Below, piece by piece: positions 9,546 to 20,600 of a DNA stretch of 31,128 bases. The position numbers were made by a program, and so were the translations under genes. Source of the stretch: Theristus sp. LFF4_11. Taxonomy: Eukaryota; Nematoda; Chromadorea; Monhysterida; Xyalidae. The notes under the pieces are model-generated. The model saw nothing but the letters and a program-made list of their open reading frames with translations. It searched no databases and had not been told where the DNA came from. Every line of letters starts with the position of its first letter. Position 1 is the stretch's first letter. The DNA lies in NCBI GenBank assembly GCA_030248135.1, contig JASANC010005079.1, positions 1 to 31,128 on the forward strand, read 5' to 3'.

Positions 9546-11452
9546 TTAGCGAATCCTTTTCCGTCGAACGTGTCGGTCATGAAAGAACGCTATCGCAGAA
9601 TCGCGAATCTTGTATCTGTGCCTGTATTTCGTGTACTCTGACTTGATGTAGCTGATGTACCAGTAAAACGTGATGAAGAAGAAACCGACGAAGATGGCCA
9701 CCGGGAACTGCGTGTCGTTCACGGTCACTGCATCGAATTCGTAGACCGTGTCCGTCCTGCACTGATGTCATCGTTTTGTTTGAAATAAACGAAAAAATGA
9801 CTTTTCTCGTTCAAATACAGTATGTTTGTTTAAGCCTGTCGATTCTTCGCAGAATACAGAGCATGTGAAACTTTGAATTACAGTAAGAAAAGGAAATGTA
9901 TGTACGTGTATCGCGTTTGCTGAAATCAAACGCCCCATGTGTCGCTAAATAAGTTTTCTTGTAATTCAGATTGTTATTTCTTCGTTCAAAAGCTGTCTTT
10001 TGCGAATGAAGTGTCAGGATTAGGGTTGTTTTAAACAAAAACCAAAATTTAAAAAATTACATAAAAAACAAAAACGTCGATTTTTTTAAAAAAGGGAAAT
10101 TTTTCCCCTGTATGCATTTGAACTGTCCCTAAAAAAGTCTCATTTTTTGCTTAAATTTTGGAAATTTCGACAAAAACTTACTCTGAACTTACCGTTGACA
10201 ACTTGGTTTTCTAATTTTTTAAATGAAAATAAAGAACCAAATAGACGATTTTTGTTTTTTAACAACCCTAGTCAGGTTTTAATGAACACACTGCACCAGG
10301 AGAAAATGTCTCCTTGGTTTGATGAGTGATTTTTAGTGAACGTAAAAGTTCAAATGAACGACACAATGTTGTGATGATGTTAAACCAATAAGAAAGACGC
10401 GCAAACAGAGTGCTGCTTTGCCAGCCTATCGTGGCGCATGTGATGTTGTGTGGCTCTAGTCCATCCGCCCACTCGCCGCTGAGCAGCAGTACCACGTTTC
10501 GACCAATGATTGAATGCGGACCCTTGATGAACAGACGTTTTTGAAGTGACCGATCACAATCTGATTCAATAAAGGCTCTATTTGAAACGCATGCGTTTGT
10601 TGGTCGACGTCGAACCGAACACAATGCAACAAGCCAGTGAATAGTTTTGGTGATGTTGCACCGTGTTTCGATAAAATGCAACCAAAACATCAGTGTTACC
10701 GCCAAGTTCAACCGTGGATCCCACTGAGTGAACTCAGCCCGTCCGCGTTCATCGACGCTGATTGGCTCCAAATCGCCGACGTGCCGGACGCAGTCGCCAG
10801 CGTCGCCATGCGACTGATTCTGTGGATTGTAGTGGGCGCCCTGCTGCAAACATTTGCGACGGCCGAAATACGTGACGAACATCGCGGACTTCGTGCCCGG
10901 CAGCAAGCCATCAATCTGCAAAACCGGCCCAGTTGTTACACTCTGTTCGCTGAGGCCACAACAAGAAACTAAAAGTTGCTTGCATGTTATTTGCAACGGC
11001 TCCTCGGTCACCAGATTTTCTAGTGAACGTATAAGAAACAGCAACCCTCCTTGAAAACCATGCGACTCATTGGTTAAGCCATTCCGTGTAACATACGCGC
11101 AGATTCGATCTTGATCTAAGTCGCGTGCGCAAAAAAAGCCGTCGCACATGCATTCAGACGTCTGAATCGTGCTGCACTATTTTTAGTTTCACCTTTCCCT
11201 CAATCAGGGTTGGCCCGTGCAAGCGTGTGTTGAATTGGAGTAGGGTGAGATGGGAAAATGGAGGTAAAAGTTTGAATGAATGAAGAGTTTTATGAAAGAA
11301 AAAAAAAGGTTTGTAAATGAAGAGTTGATTTATAATGAATAGAAGAAATATGGGGAAGTGTAGGTATGGTATGAGATAGATTTTTAATGGTGTTTGTAGA
11401 AGTTTGTGATTGAGGAGTAGAATAATGATAATATTAATGGGTATTAAGTGGA
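9546..11452 (-). pseudogene. SOD-like membrane protein gene, left-arm copy with C-stripped 5' exons
   Basis: Mirror copy of the gene at 25720-27727. Exon 5 (9546-9756), exon 4 (10407-10522) and exon 3 (10700-10915) match the right-arm exons closely and keep their splice sites. Exon 2 is normal only from 11193 to about 11225. Beyond that, the rest of exon 2, intron 1 and exon 1 with its signal peptide and ATG lie in the cytosine-free tract, where loss of every C destroys the frame. As read it cannot encode the protein. If the tract is a sequencing artefact, this could be a second intact gene. Confidence 0.7.
10021..10270. repeat. 250-bp inverted-repeat element (family C), left-arm copy
   Basis: Termini TAGGGTTGTT and AACAACCCTA with a strongly A/T-rich, partly palindromic interior. 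It sits in intron 4 of the SOD-like gene, and the mirror copy is 27003-27252. Non-coding MITE-like element. The small open frame over it is not a gene. Confidence 0.7.
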
Positions 11453-11745
11453 GGAAAGGAGAAAGTTGTTTAAAGAATAGATTTTTAATTATGATATTTT
11501 AGTTTTAGATAATATGTAAGAGTTATTGAGAATTGAGTAATAAAGATTTGTGGTGAATAGATATTAAAGAGATGTTTGGGTTGGTAAGTTGTGTGTGTGA
11601 TGATGATATTTTTGAAATGGGATTATGGATTGAAGTGAAAAATTGATTTGAGGGATATGAATGGGTTGATTATAGTTTAGAATGAGTATATGATTTGGAT
11701 TATTTTATGATAGATAAGATAAAATAAGTATGGTAGACAAAACGA
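11226..11745. other. Cytosine-free tract: right-arm sequence with C deleted
   Basis: No C occurs on the plus strand for about 515 bases. Removing every C from the reverse complement of about 25245-26049 reproduces this tract, apart from shortened A-runs. For 11226-11372, the partner 25841-26049 has 209 bases with 56 Cs; deletion predicts 153 bases and 147 are present. The flanks ('cccgtgcaagcg' before, 'acaaaacgatttcacaaa' after) contain normal Cs, so the edges are sharp. Cs are lost, not changed to T. See the findings. Confidence 0.9.
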
Positions 11746-13036
11746 TTTCACAAATTTAGTCGAAAAAACAGCAACAGGTCAATTCTCACCAATTTCTCTG
11801 TTCATCACAAATCTTGCTTGTACTCTGAGAAACCACAATCAGTTACGGACTTCGTTGATGGTGGATTATCGGAAGTCCACAACTTGAACGTCCTGTCATA
11901 GCCACTGTTTGCCACCCACTGGTTGTCTGTGACATGCACGTACATCACTTTGCTGTCATGACCAGACAGAACTTTCTGTGCGTTGCCACCCGGGTGTGTC
12001 CACAACTAAAAACGGTTACGTCACGTGGCATCTAGGGTTTCATTAATGTTCCAATGATGTTTTAATGTGGGCCAGTATGCAAAATTAAAATCCTGTATTT
12101 CTTTTTGCAAAATCACTCCAACTCAAAACAATGCAGTTTTTTGTACCTTTATCGTATTATCATATGACGATGTCATATAATGATTCGTGAATTGGTCAAA
12201 TACAACACGGCTGACAAGACCGGTTATGAGCGGGTATGGTAAAGTGGGCCACGCGAACGAATCGTCCCACACTTTGCATGAATTATCAGCACTACCGCTG
12301 TGATTTGGTAGCTGCACAAGAAAAACAAGCTGCAAATGGATGTTGACAACATGGCACATTAAAAACATTGACATCAGCGAATGAGCGAGTGCTGTTTGCA
12401 GACTGCATCAGCAGCGACGAACCCGTTCGGCGCTCAGCAGACGGACACCACTTCCTTGTCCTTCCATGAACATGATGCAACGTCTCCCGTGCGCAGGTCC
12501 CATACGCGTCCATAGCCGTCCATGCCCTTGCAAATGATGCATCGTTGGTGCTCGCAATGTGTCACTTTTTGTGCGACTGCAGTGGCGAGAGAGAGCAGAG
12601 AAGCGAACGCACGCACCCAGTGGACGGCGAGCGAGCCGTCGCACTGGAAGTCGATGTCGAACACGGGCCGACTGTGTCCCTCCTGGAAGAGCATCCTCGT
12701 TCTCGTCAAGGTCAACAACCACGACAGATCGTGACAGTAGTATCGCCAGGAATCGGCCGCTTGGGTGGAACGCCACAGGCACACGCTGGGTGGCCGTCGG
12801 AGTGAACTCAGTGGTTTCTGCTCGCACGATACAAACGTTTGTGCACTGTTGTTGCAACTGCAGTCAGTGAAAACTTCACAAGTTGTTAGGTATTTTCGAT
12901 TTCTTCCGAAAAACCATGTATAGATAGGTAAACAAGTTTCATGTACTATGGGAATTCAAAATTGGTATATTATGAGTCCCCAAAAATAGGGCCGGGCCAG
13001 TTAGGCAATTTTTAATTGCCGCATAAAGCTTTAAAC

Positions 13037-13285
13037 TACCGTATTTACCTCTAATAAACCCCCATTTCTTCAAGGACTTCTGGGGGTGGGTTTATTTGGG
13101 GGGTGCTATTTTTGGGGGGTTATTTGGAAACCATTTTTTAGGAGTGGGCAAAATGGCAAAAATTACCTTCCATGGCAGGAAGGAAGTCGCAGAAACTTAC
13201 TCTAATAGAAATTTCTTTTACAACAGCCTTTTGTAATGAAATTTACCATTAACTCATCCATTTGGGGCCTTTGGTAGCATAATTT
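13037..13285. repeat. C/G-tract inverted-repeat element (family D), left-arm partial copy
   Basis: Begins 'taccgtatttacctctaata' followed by C-run and G-run blocks (aaacccccat … gggggtgggtttatttgggg). It matches the right half of the full element at 23472-23915. The left arm lacks the other, C-rich half. Confidence 0.6.
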
Positions 13286-13321
13286 CATCATTTTCTGGGT
13301 TTTTTCTGTTTTTTTTTTCTC

Positions 13322-13712
13322 GGATGCCAAATGGCATCCGAGCTGGCAAATCTGGCTGCCATGTGAAAATTTTGGATGCCAGCGCAAATTTTGCAGAAAA
13401 CGGCGAAAAAAGTATTGATGGTTGTTCATCTTATTTATTAATGCAAAAACTGAATATTTTTACTTTACTTGTAACTCTTCTTTATTAAAAATAAAATAAA
13501 GAAAGAGAAAAAAAATTGAATTGTGTTTACTGTAAACACGTTTAACGAATTATCGCACTGATTTCTCGATGACAGCCTGTTTTGTTAAAAAAACAAAGAA
13601 ACCTATGTTTTACTGTGCAAAAAGTCAAAATTTCTGGATGCCATGTGGCATCCGTCGGCCAATTTTCGAATGCCATTAACAATTTTGGATGTCAATGGCA
13701 CCCAGCCATTGA
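13322..13712. repeat. GGATGCC-repeat element, left-arm copy
   Basis: Multiple GGATGCC / GGCATCC heptamers in both orientations cluster at the ends (13322-13390 and 13634-13710) around an A/T-rich core. Mirrored at about 22945-23341. Looks like a non-autonomous element with subterminal repeats. Located in PRPF4 intron 6. Confidence 0.55.
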
Positions 13713-13844
13713 AAAATGTAAAAATGATTGTGTACGAAGAAGTAACGAAGCATTACAATATCGGTCGCCCGCATGATAAAAAAAAATGTAAAGGTACTAT
13801 TTTGATTAGGAAAAAGTTGCCCCTAATACCCGTTTTGGATTTTT

Positions 13845-14440
13845 GTTCGTTGTTAAATTTGTGAATGAGGAAATAATGTATGATGATGAATATGATTGTT
13901 GTTTTTTAATGGAATGATTTTTTTTTATTTTTAGATATTGTAGATTTGTAAGGGTTTAGATATTAGACGCGTTTAAAAGTGTCGCTAAAATAGAAAAAAA
14001 AAATTTTTAGTTTTTTTAAATTTAAAGATAAAAAGCGTTTTTTTGTATAATAATGTTAGATAAAAATGTGCGCGAGAAAGCGAAATGATTGGTTTTTGAA
14101 TTTTGTTAATAGTTAAGAGAGATAGTTAGAGTATTTTTTGGAAGGCTAAAAAGTTTTTTTTTAGAATAAAAAGAAAAAAATTAAAAAAAAAATATAATTT
14201 TGAATAGCGCATGAGGCGGTTGATTAGTGTAATTTGTAAAATTTGAAAATTTTTAAAAATGTGTTAGGGGGTCGGTATTTGAAAAAAATTTAAGTGAAAA
14301 AAAAGAGTGCAAAATAATGCGAGAAAAATTATTTTTTATTATGAGTATGTTGATAGTGTATATATAATGCGAAATAAAGAGCAGAATTGAATTAAAAAGC
14401 ATAAGGCCGTTTGGTTTAAAGCGATTGACAACTTTTAAGA
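13845..14440. other. Cytosine-depleted tract, graded edge
   Basis: Corresponds to the reverse complement of about 21900-22500 with most Cs deleted. For example right-arm 'ccaggaaataccatgtatgc' reads 'aggaaataatgtatg' here. Retained Cs are mostly in GC or CG steps (gacgcg, gtgcgcgag, aagcg). Loss is nearly complete from 13860 to 14250, partial to about 14640 across PRPF4 exon 6, then absent. Confidence 0.8.
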
Positions 14441-14689
14441 TTATAGAGCACGAGCATATGAGCGACGAGAAATTTAGAGATTGGATGATGTTGTGTGATT
14501 GAGGGTGGAATTGATGAGGAGCATTGTTGTGTGGCCGCGGTACGTGCGAGTGTGCGACACTGGGCATGAAAGTTTGAAAGCTGACTGAAAAGTGGGCGAA
14601 ATTGGCAAGCAGACGCATTAGTTGACGAAAAACAAAAACGTTAGCGTGTTTTGTGAACGCGATTTACGGACAGTGGTAGGCAATTTGGT

Positions 14690-14812
14690 AAAAAAGTTTA
14701 TAGTATAGATATTTTTATACGTGTATGATGACGTATGAGCGAAATGCGTTGGTTAAGCAAAGATTTGTTTAGGATTTTTGTAAATGGTGATGTGATAGTA
14801 AAGTGAATTTTA
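14690..14812. other. C-depleted remnant of MITE B ending at a deletion junction
   Basis: Matches the reverse complement of 21305-21460 with many Cs missing; 'tgacgtatgagcgaaatgcg' stands for the tgacgtcatgagccgccaaa region of MITE B. After 'gtgaattttagg' the sequence jumps to the equivalent of right-arm 19990 ('catcgcaatttc'), so about 1.3 kb with PRPF4 exons 2-5 is missing. A run of 18 Gs (14858-14875) follows and is absent from the other arm. Confidence 0.7.
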
Positions 14813-15654
14813 GGCATCGCAATTTCGATCGAAAAAAATAGTAGTTTGTTTCTAGGAGGGGGGGGGGGGGGGGGGTCATGTAGTACAACGTTGTTGGTAG
14901 GGTTAACAGGAAAAAACCTGAAGTTTCTTCTTCCGTTTTGAAACCATTTTTTAGATTTCCTGACAAAACAAAACAAGTTTTTGCCAAAATTTTTCAAACT
15001 TCGTGGTCAAAAATCACAATTCTTCGTTTGATTGATAAAATATAAAATTATATTTTTGAAAAAACGGTGCATTGAACTGTCGAACTAGATTGGTGAAGCA
15101 TTATTTTGCAGAAGTTTTGCGTTAAAGGTCAGTGAAATACGCATTGAAGACAAGAATGACTGTAACTAAGTGCAGATGCCACATAACTGACCAGTGACCG
15201 ACGTTGTCAATTTTGAAACAGGTAACTGATGAAATGTGCAATCTCTCAAACACCATGCACTACCGATTTCACTTTCCAGTCCTGCAGAAATCTTGCCACT
15301 TAAGGCCCCCATTCATGCAAGCCGCGCTGAAGCGCGCTAACAAGCTTCATCATGATTGATGAAGCGCCATGATGAAGCCCTGCTTTTTTTTTGAAAATGT
15401 TATCCATTCACGATCCGCGCCATTCACAATTATGTCATAAATCGAATTTTCAGAGCAAGAGCGTGGAAAATTTTTTCGATTTGCCAAAATTTGAAAAAAT
15501 CAAATTTAAAAAACTAAAATATTTTTTCCAAACCCCTTATTCCAGCAGGCTAGCTCTCCAGCTATCCGTTCTCCTTACAACCGTGTCCCCCACCCCCCCT
15601 ACACGGTCACCTGCCAGTCGTTGTTTTTCAATTCATTGAACGTGATGGGTATTG
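14813..15654. other. Gene-free repeat-derived spacer, left arm
   Basis: Mirror of right-arm 19163-19990. Contains the G18 run, A/T-rich repeat sequence ending in the 'gtagggtt' type of terminus, and near 15310-15390 a cluster of hairpins (gcgctgaagcgcgc; gcttcatcatgattgatgaagc) also present at 19440-19510. No supported gene; the frame at 15391-15639 is not convincing. Confidence 0.5.
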
Positions 15655-16882
15655 GGTACTCCTTCAAAATACGGGTCCGCTCAAATTTCATCGCAGCACG
15701 CTGATTGATGGCTCAAATGAAAGCCCTCGTTCTGCTGAGTAATCCTGTGTATGGGTTTTTTGAAATTCAAAAATTTGAAGAAGTTATTTGAATTTGAAAT
15801 TTTCGATTGAGTGCGTCTGTGGTGAGCGTGTACAGTGCACTGAATGACTGTATTTATGTGCTTGATGGATATTTATGATGGAAAACGTTCACATAATTGC
15901 ATGAAACAGTCATACGTCTGAAAGTAGATCCCACGGGTTACGGTAGCGATAGTTTCGGGTCTTGACACGAAGTTGCAGAAAACTACTTTGTTTCTTGTGA
16001 ATAACAGTTGAAAGCTTTTAGAAACATGCAGCATTATAACAGAATGTCAAAAACCGGATTTCAAGGGTTACGGTAACTCTGCTGTTGGTCTCGACACGAT
16101 TTTTCAAAAACGTCCTTTATTGCCAGGAAAAGCTACTGAAATGAGGAAAACCGTTCACATGATTGCATGAAACAGTCATGCGTCTGAAAGTAGGGCTCAC
16201 GGGTTACGGTAGCGGTGGTTTTGGGTCTTGACACGAAATTGCTGAAAACCACTGTTTCTTGTGAATAACAGTTGAAATCTTTTGAAAACATGCAACGGAA
16301 CTCCGAAAACACTCGGTTGTCCTGCTACCGTAACCCGTGGGACCAAACTTTTGACATAATAACTGTTACATGCAATCATGTGAACGGTATCCATCATTTC
16401 AGTAGCTTTTCCTGGCAATAAAGGACGTTTTTGAAAAATCGTGTCGAGACCAACTGCAGAGTTACCGTAACCCTTGAAATCCGGTTTTTGACATTCTGTT
16501 ATAATGCTTCATGTTTCCAAATGGTTTCAACTGTTATTCACAAGAAACAAAGCGGTTTGCTGCAACTTCGTGTCAAGACCCAAAACTACCGCTACCGTAA
16601 CCCGTGGGCCCTACTTTCAGACGTAAGACGGTTTCATGCAATTATGCGAACGTTTTCCATCATAAATATCTATCAAGCACATAAATACAACATTCAGTGC
16701 ACTGTACACGATCACCACAAACGCACTCAATCAAAAATTTCAAATTCAAATAACTTCTTCAAATTTTTGAATTTCAAAAAACCCATAAACAGAATTACTC
16801 AGCAGAACAAGGGCTTTCATTTGAGCTATCAATCAGCGCGCTGCGATAAAATTTAAGCGGACCCATATTTTGAAGGAGTACC
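15655..16882. repeat. Foldback element E, left copy
   Basis: A 1.23-kb element that is a palindrome in itself: GGTACTCCTTCAAAATACGG at the left, its complement at the right, with arms of about 600 bp. It holds six copies of a 15-bp motif (ACGGGTTACGGTAGC or close variants): three forward near 15937, 16057 and 16199, three reversed near 16324, 16463 and 16593. It also repeats 'gaaacagtcatgcgtctgaa' and 'cttgtgaataacagttgaa'. No transposase frame, so probably non-autonomous. A near-identical copy is 17939-19162. Confidence 0.8.
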
Positions 16883-17167
16883 ACGTGATGCCTGGATACC
16901 AACAAAGCGAAATAGACTTGAATTGAAACAAAAATTAGGTAGCGATTGGGTAGCAAAAATAGCAAACTGGGGTTGTTGTATCCCCGAAAACAGCGTTTTA
17001 CGCTGCTCAAAAGCACTAGTTTTGATGTATTTCCTATTTTGAGTTTAGAAGACGCCAAGTTTTGGAAAGTTTAGAGACTGGGAAACATTCGGTTTTTTCG
17101 GTTTTAAAACGGAAAAGACACCGATTTTTCTGGTAATATAAAAAACCAGTTTTTGACCAACCCTAGT

Positions 17168-17651
17168 CTGTAGTTTATCAAGCCTGGAAACAGGTTTTAA
17201 TTTCGATTTGAATGTGTAGAAATTTGTTTCACTTTACAGAATTAAACATCAACGATCCGATCCAATTTGACAAATTGACAGTTGACACTGCCTGACTGCC
17301 TGAGGGGCGAGGAGAACTATAAAATAAAAAAATAATAAAATAGAAAATCAGTCAAAAAACAAGAATGGCTGATACAGGCGAGAACGAGGAGTCGGTTGAG
17401 CCGAAAGTGAAACGAATGAAGCCTCCGATTCAATCGGGCGCCATGGCTGAGCAGCGGGCTATGGCACGCATGATGCAGCTCACTGAGGACAAAATGATGG
17501 ACACCGACAACGTCGCGCTCAGCTCACACGCTGACGCCACTGCGATACCGAACGTCAATGTCTCCAATGGTTTGCTGATTGCGATTGCGATGCCAATCAC
17601 AATAGTGGTCACAGTGGTGTTATTTCGCTTTCGGTTTTGTGCTCACCAACA
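17168..17651. other. Single-copy centre of the palindrome
   Basis: About 485 bp present once, between the inverted termini CCAACCCTAG (17158-17167) and CTAGGGTTGG (17652-17661). It holds the presumed PRPF4 promoter and PRPF4 exon 1 (17365-17569). The unique spacer argues against a simple hairpin turn-around of one read. Confidence 0.8.
17318..17324 (+). promoter_or_regulatory. TATA-like element upstream of PRPF4
   Basis: TATAAAA lies 41 bases upstream of the ATG, in an A-rich leader, after a GC-richer stretch (ggggcgagga). The ATG context (aacaagaATGG) is favourable. The short leader this would imply is a weakness; the element may be fortuitous A/T-rich sequence. Confidence 0.35.
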
Positions 17652-20600
17652 ACTAGGGTTGGTCAAAAACTGGTTTTTTATATTACCAGAAAAAAATCGG
17701 TGTCTTTTCCGTTTTAAAACCGAAAAAACCGAATGTTTCCCAGCTCCTAAACTTTCCAAAACTTGGCGTCTTAAACTCAAAATAGGAAATACATCAAAAC
17801 TAGTGCTTTTGAGCAGCGTAAAACGCTGTTTTCGGGGATACAACAACCCCAGTTTGCTATTTTTGCTACCCAATGCTACCTAATTTTTTGTTTCAATTCA
17901 AGTCTATTTCGCTTTTGTTGGTATCCAGGGCATCACGTGGTACTCCTTCAAAATATGGGTCCGCTCAAATTTCATCGCAGCGCGCTGATTGATGGCTCAA
18001 ATGAAAGCCCTCGTTCTGCTGAGTAATGGATTTTTTGAAATTCAAAAATTTGAAGAAGTTATTTGAATTTGAAATTTTCGATTGAGTGCGTCTGTGGTGA
18101 GCCGTGAGCGTGTACAGTGCACTGAATGTTGTATTTATGTGCTTGATGGATATTCATGATGGAAAACGTTCACATAATTCCATGAAACAGTCTTACGTCT
18201 GAAAGTAGGGCCCGCCCACGGGTTACGGTAGCGGTAGTTTTGGGTCTTGACACGAAGTTGCAGAAAACCACTGTTTCTTGTGAATAACAGTTGAAACCAT
18301 TTAGAAACATGCAGCATTGTAACAGAATGTAAAAACCCGGATTTCAAGGATTACGGTAGCTCTGCAGTGGGTCTCGACACGATTTTTTTTAAAAACGTCC
18401 CTTATTGCTAGGAAAAGCTCTGGAATGATGGATACCGTTCACATGATTGCATGTAACAGTTATTATGTCAAAAGTTTGTCCCACGGGTTACGGTAGCAGG
18501 ACAGCCGAGTGTTTTCGGAGTTCCGTTGCATGTTTCCAAAAGATTTCAACTGTTATTCACAAGAAACAGTGGTTTTCAGCAATTTCGTGTCAAGACCCAA
18601 AACCACCGCTACCGTAACCCGTGGGCCCTACTTTCAGACGCATGACTGTTTCACGCAATCATGTGAACGGTAACCATTATTTCAGCAGCTTTTCCTGGCA
18701 ATAAAGGGCCTTTTTGAAAAATCGTGTCGAGACCAACAGCAGCGTTACCGTAACCCTTGAAATCCGGTTTTTGGCATTCTGTTATAATGCTGCATGTTCC
18801 TAAAATGTTTCAACTGTTATTCACAAGAAACAAAGTGGTTTTCTGCAACTTCGTGTCAAGACCCAAAACTACCGCTACCGTAATCCGTGGGCCCTACTTT
18901 CAGACGTAAGACTGTTTCATGCAATTATGTGAACGTGAATGTGAATATCCACCAAGCACATAAATACAACATTCAGTGCACTGTACACGCTCACCACAGA
19001 CGCACTCAATCGAAAATTTCAAATTCAAATAACTTCTTCAAATTTTTGAATTTCAAAAAACCCATACACAGGATTACTCAGCAGAACGAGGGCTTTCATT
19101 TGAGCCATCAATCAGCGGCCTGCAATGAAATTTGAGCGGACCCATATTTTGAAGGAGTACCCAATACCCATCACGTTCAATGAATTGAAAACAACGACTG
19201 GGCAGTGACCGTGTAGGTGTGGGGAGCGGGGTGGGGGGACACGGTTGTAAGGAGAACGGATAGCTTATAGCTAGCCTGCTGGAATAAGGGGGTTTGAAAA
19301 AAATTTTTAGTTTTTTTAAATTTGGATTTTTTCAAATTTTAAAAATCGAAAAAATTTTTCCTACTTTGCTCTGAAAATTCGATTTATGACATAATTGTGA
19401 ATGGCGCGCGATCGTGAATGGATAACATTTTCAAAACAAAGCAGGGCTTCACTTCATGGCGCTTCATCAATCATGATGAAGCTCGTTAGCGCGCTTCAGC
19501 GCGCGCTTGCATGAATGGGCCTTAAGTGGCAAGATTTGCAGGACTGGAAAGTGAAATCGGTAGCGCATGGCGTTTGAAAAATAACATTTCATCAGTTACC
19601 CGTTTCAAATCGACAACGTCGTCACTCGTCAGTCAGTCTGCATCTGCACTTAGTTTAGCAGTCACCTTGTCTTCATCGTATTTCACTTGACCCTTAACGC
19701 AAAAACTTCTGCAAAATAATGCTTCACCAATTCAGTTCGACACAGTTCAATGCACCGTTTTTTCAAAAATATAATTTTACATTTTATCAATCAAACGAAG
19801 AATTGTGATTTTTGACCACGAAGTTTGAAAATTTTTAAGGTAAAAAACCGGTTTTTTGTTTTTGTCAGGAAAAAAACTAAAAAATGGTTTCAAAACGGAA
19901 GAAGAAACTGGTTTTTTTCCTGTGCCAACCCTACCAACAACGTTACACTCGTGAAACAAACTACTATTTTTTTCGTGGATCTGAAATTGCGATGCGTTCA
20001 ATCAAATTTCCAGAGTATTTCGATTTGGACAAAATAGAGGATCCGTCGCGCGACGCAATGTTGCTGGAGTTTGAGCGGAGGCGTAGGGCACGTCAACTGA
20101 CGCTGCCAACTGATGAACTCGAAGTGAAACTGATGCTACGACAACTCGGCGAACCAATTTGTTTGTAGCTTTTTCTTATTTAGTTTGCATGTGATCTGTT
20201 ATAGCTCAAACAAACTGTCAGCTACTCGATATTTACTCAAACCATTCGTTGTTTACAAGCTGTTTTTTTGTCAGGTTTGTTCGGCGAAGACAAACCGGAC
20301 CGAAGAGAGCGACTGCGTAACATTCTGTCGCAGATGGACGAAGAACAGGCACACCAGGTAGGTAATGTAACAATGGTGCTGTGTAACCCATTGCACACGT
20401 TTATTAGCGGAATGTCATAGATGTTCCTTTTTTGCTGAACAGATTCTGCACAAAGAGGAGCCGCAGCGAGTCTCGCAAAAGCAGGAAGATCACACGTGGT
20501 ATCACGAAGGGCCGGAGTCTCTGCGTATGGCCCGGGTTTTCATCGCGAAATACAGCCTGCCTCGGTTGGCTTGGTTCTGTCTTGCACAAGCTTGGTTATT

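Larger units (their letters stand above)
11839..14640 (-). pseudogene. PRPF4: PRPF4-like gene, broken left-arm copy
   Basis: Reverse-strand remnant of the gene at 17365-25161. Exon 10 (11839-12005) still reads LSGHDSK and [15 protein letters not shown] but has substitutions and a 1-base loss before the stop. Exons 9-7 follow at about 12150-12820 with several frameshifts; fragments such as [20 protein letters not shown] survive in different frames. Exon 6 (about 14373-14555) is eroded by C loss. Exons 2-5 are absent because the arm jumps from the equivalent of 21305 to that of 19990 at about 14812. The only exon 1 in the window faces the other way. No functional protein is expected. Confidence 0.8.
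6183..17167. repeat. Left arm of giant inverted repeat
   Basis: The reverse complement of this interval matches 17652-31088. From 6638 to about 10270 paired positions sum to 37273 with no net indel, so the arms are near-identical there. Further in, the sum falls to about 36993 (at 12005), 36660 (at 13690), 36160 (at 14690) and 34820 (from 14900 to the centre). The left arm is thus shorter in steps: C-loss tracts, a missing half of a foldback element, and a deletion of about 1.3 kb covering PRPF4 exons 2-5. Outward of 6183 the similarity becomes ragged inside a CNG intron. Confidence 0.93.

Noticed and set aside
10637..10972. 111-codon plus-strand frame (mirror copy 26302-26637) and 66-68-codon companions
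   Set aside because: They are antisense or out-of-frame shadows of SOD-like exon 3, which has clear domain motifs and splice sites on the other strand.
11230..11745. Deamination-type mutation (RIP or APOBEC) as the cause of the missing C
   Set aside because: Alignment to the other arm shows Cs deleted, with no matching excess of T at those positions.
12522..12870. Plus-strand frames of 70-103 codons
   Set aside because: Antisense of the broken left-arm PRPF4 WD exons; Arg/Ser-rich translations are the usual shadow of GC-rich coding sequence.
16431..16856. 141-codon frame, and 17365-17883 read as one 172-codon protein
   Set aside because: The first lies inside foldback element E and has no domain. 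In the second only 17365-17569 is unique and phase-compatible with PRPF4; the remainder is repeat sequence in intron 1.
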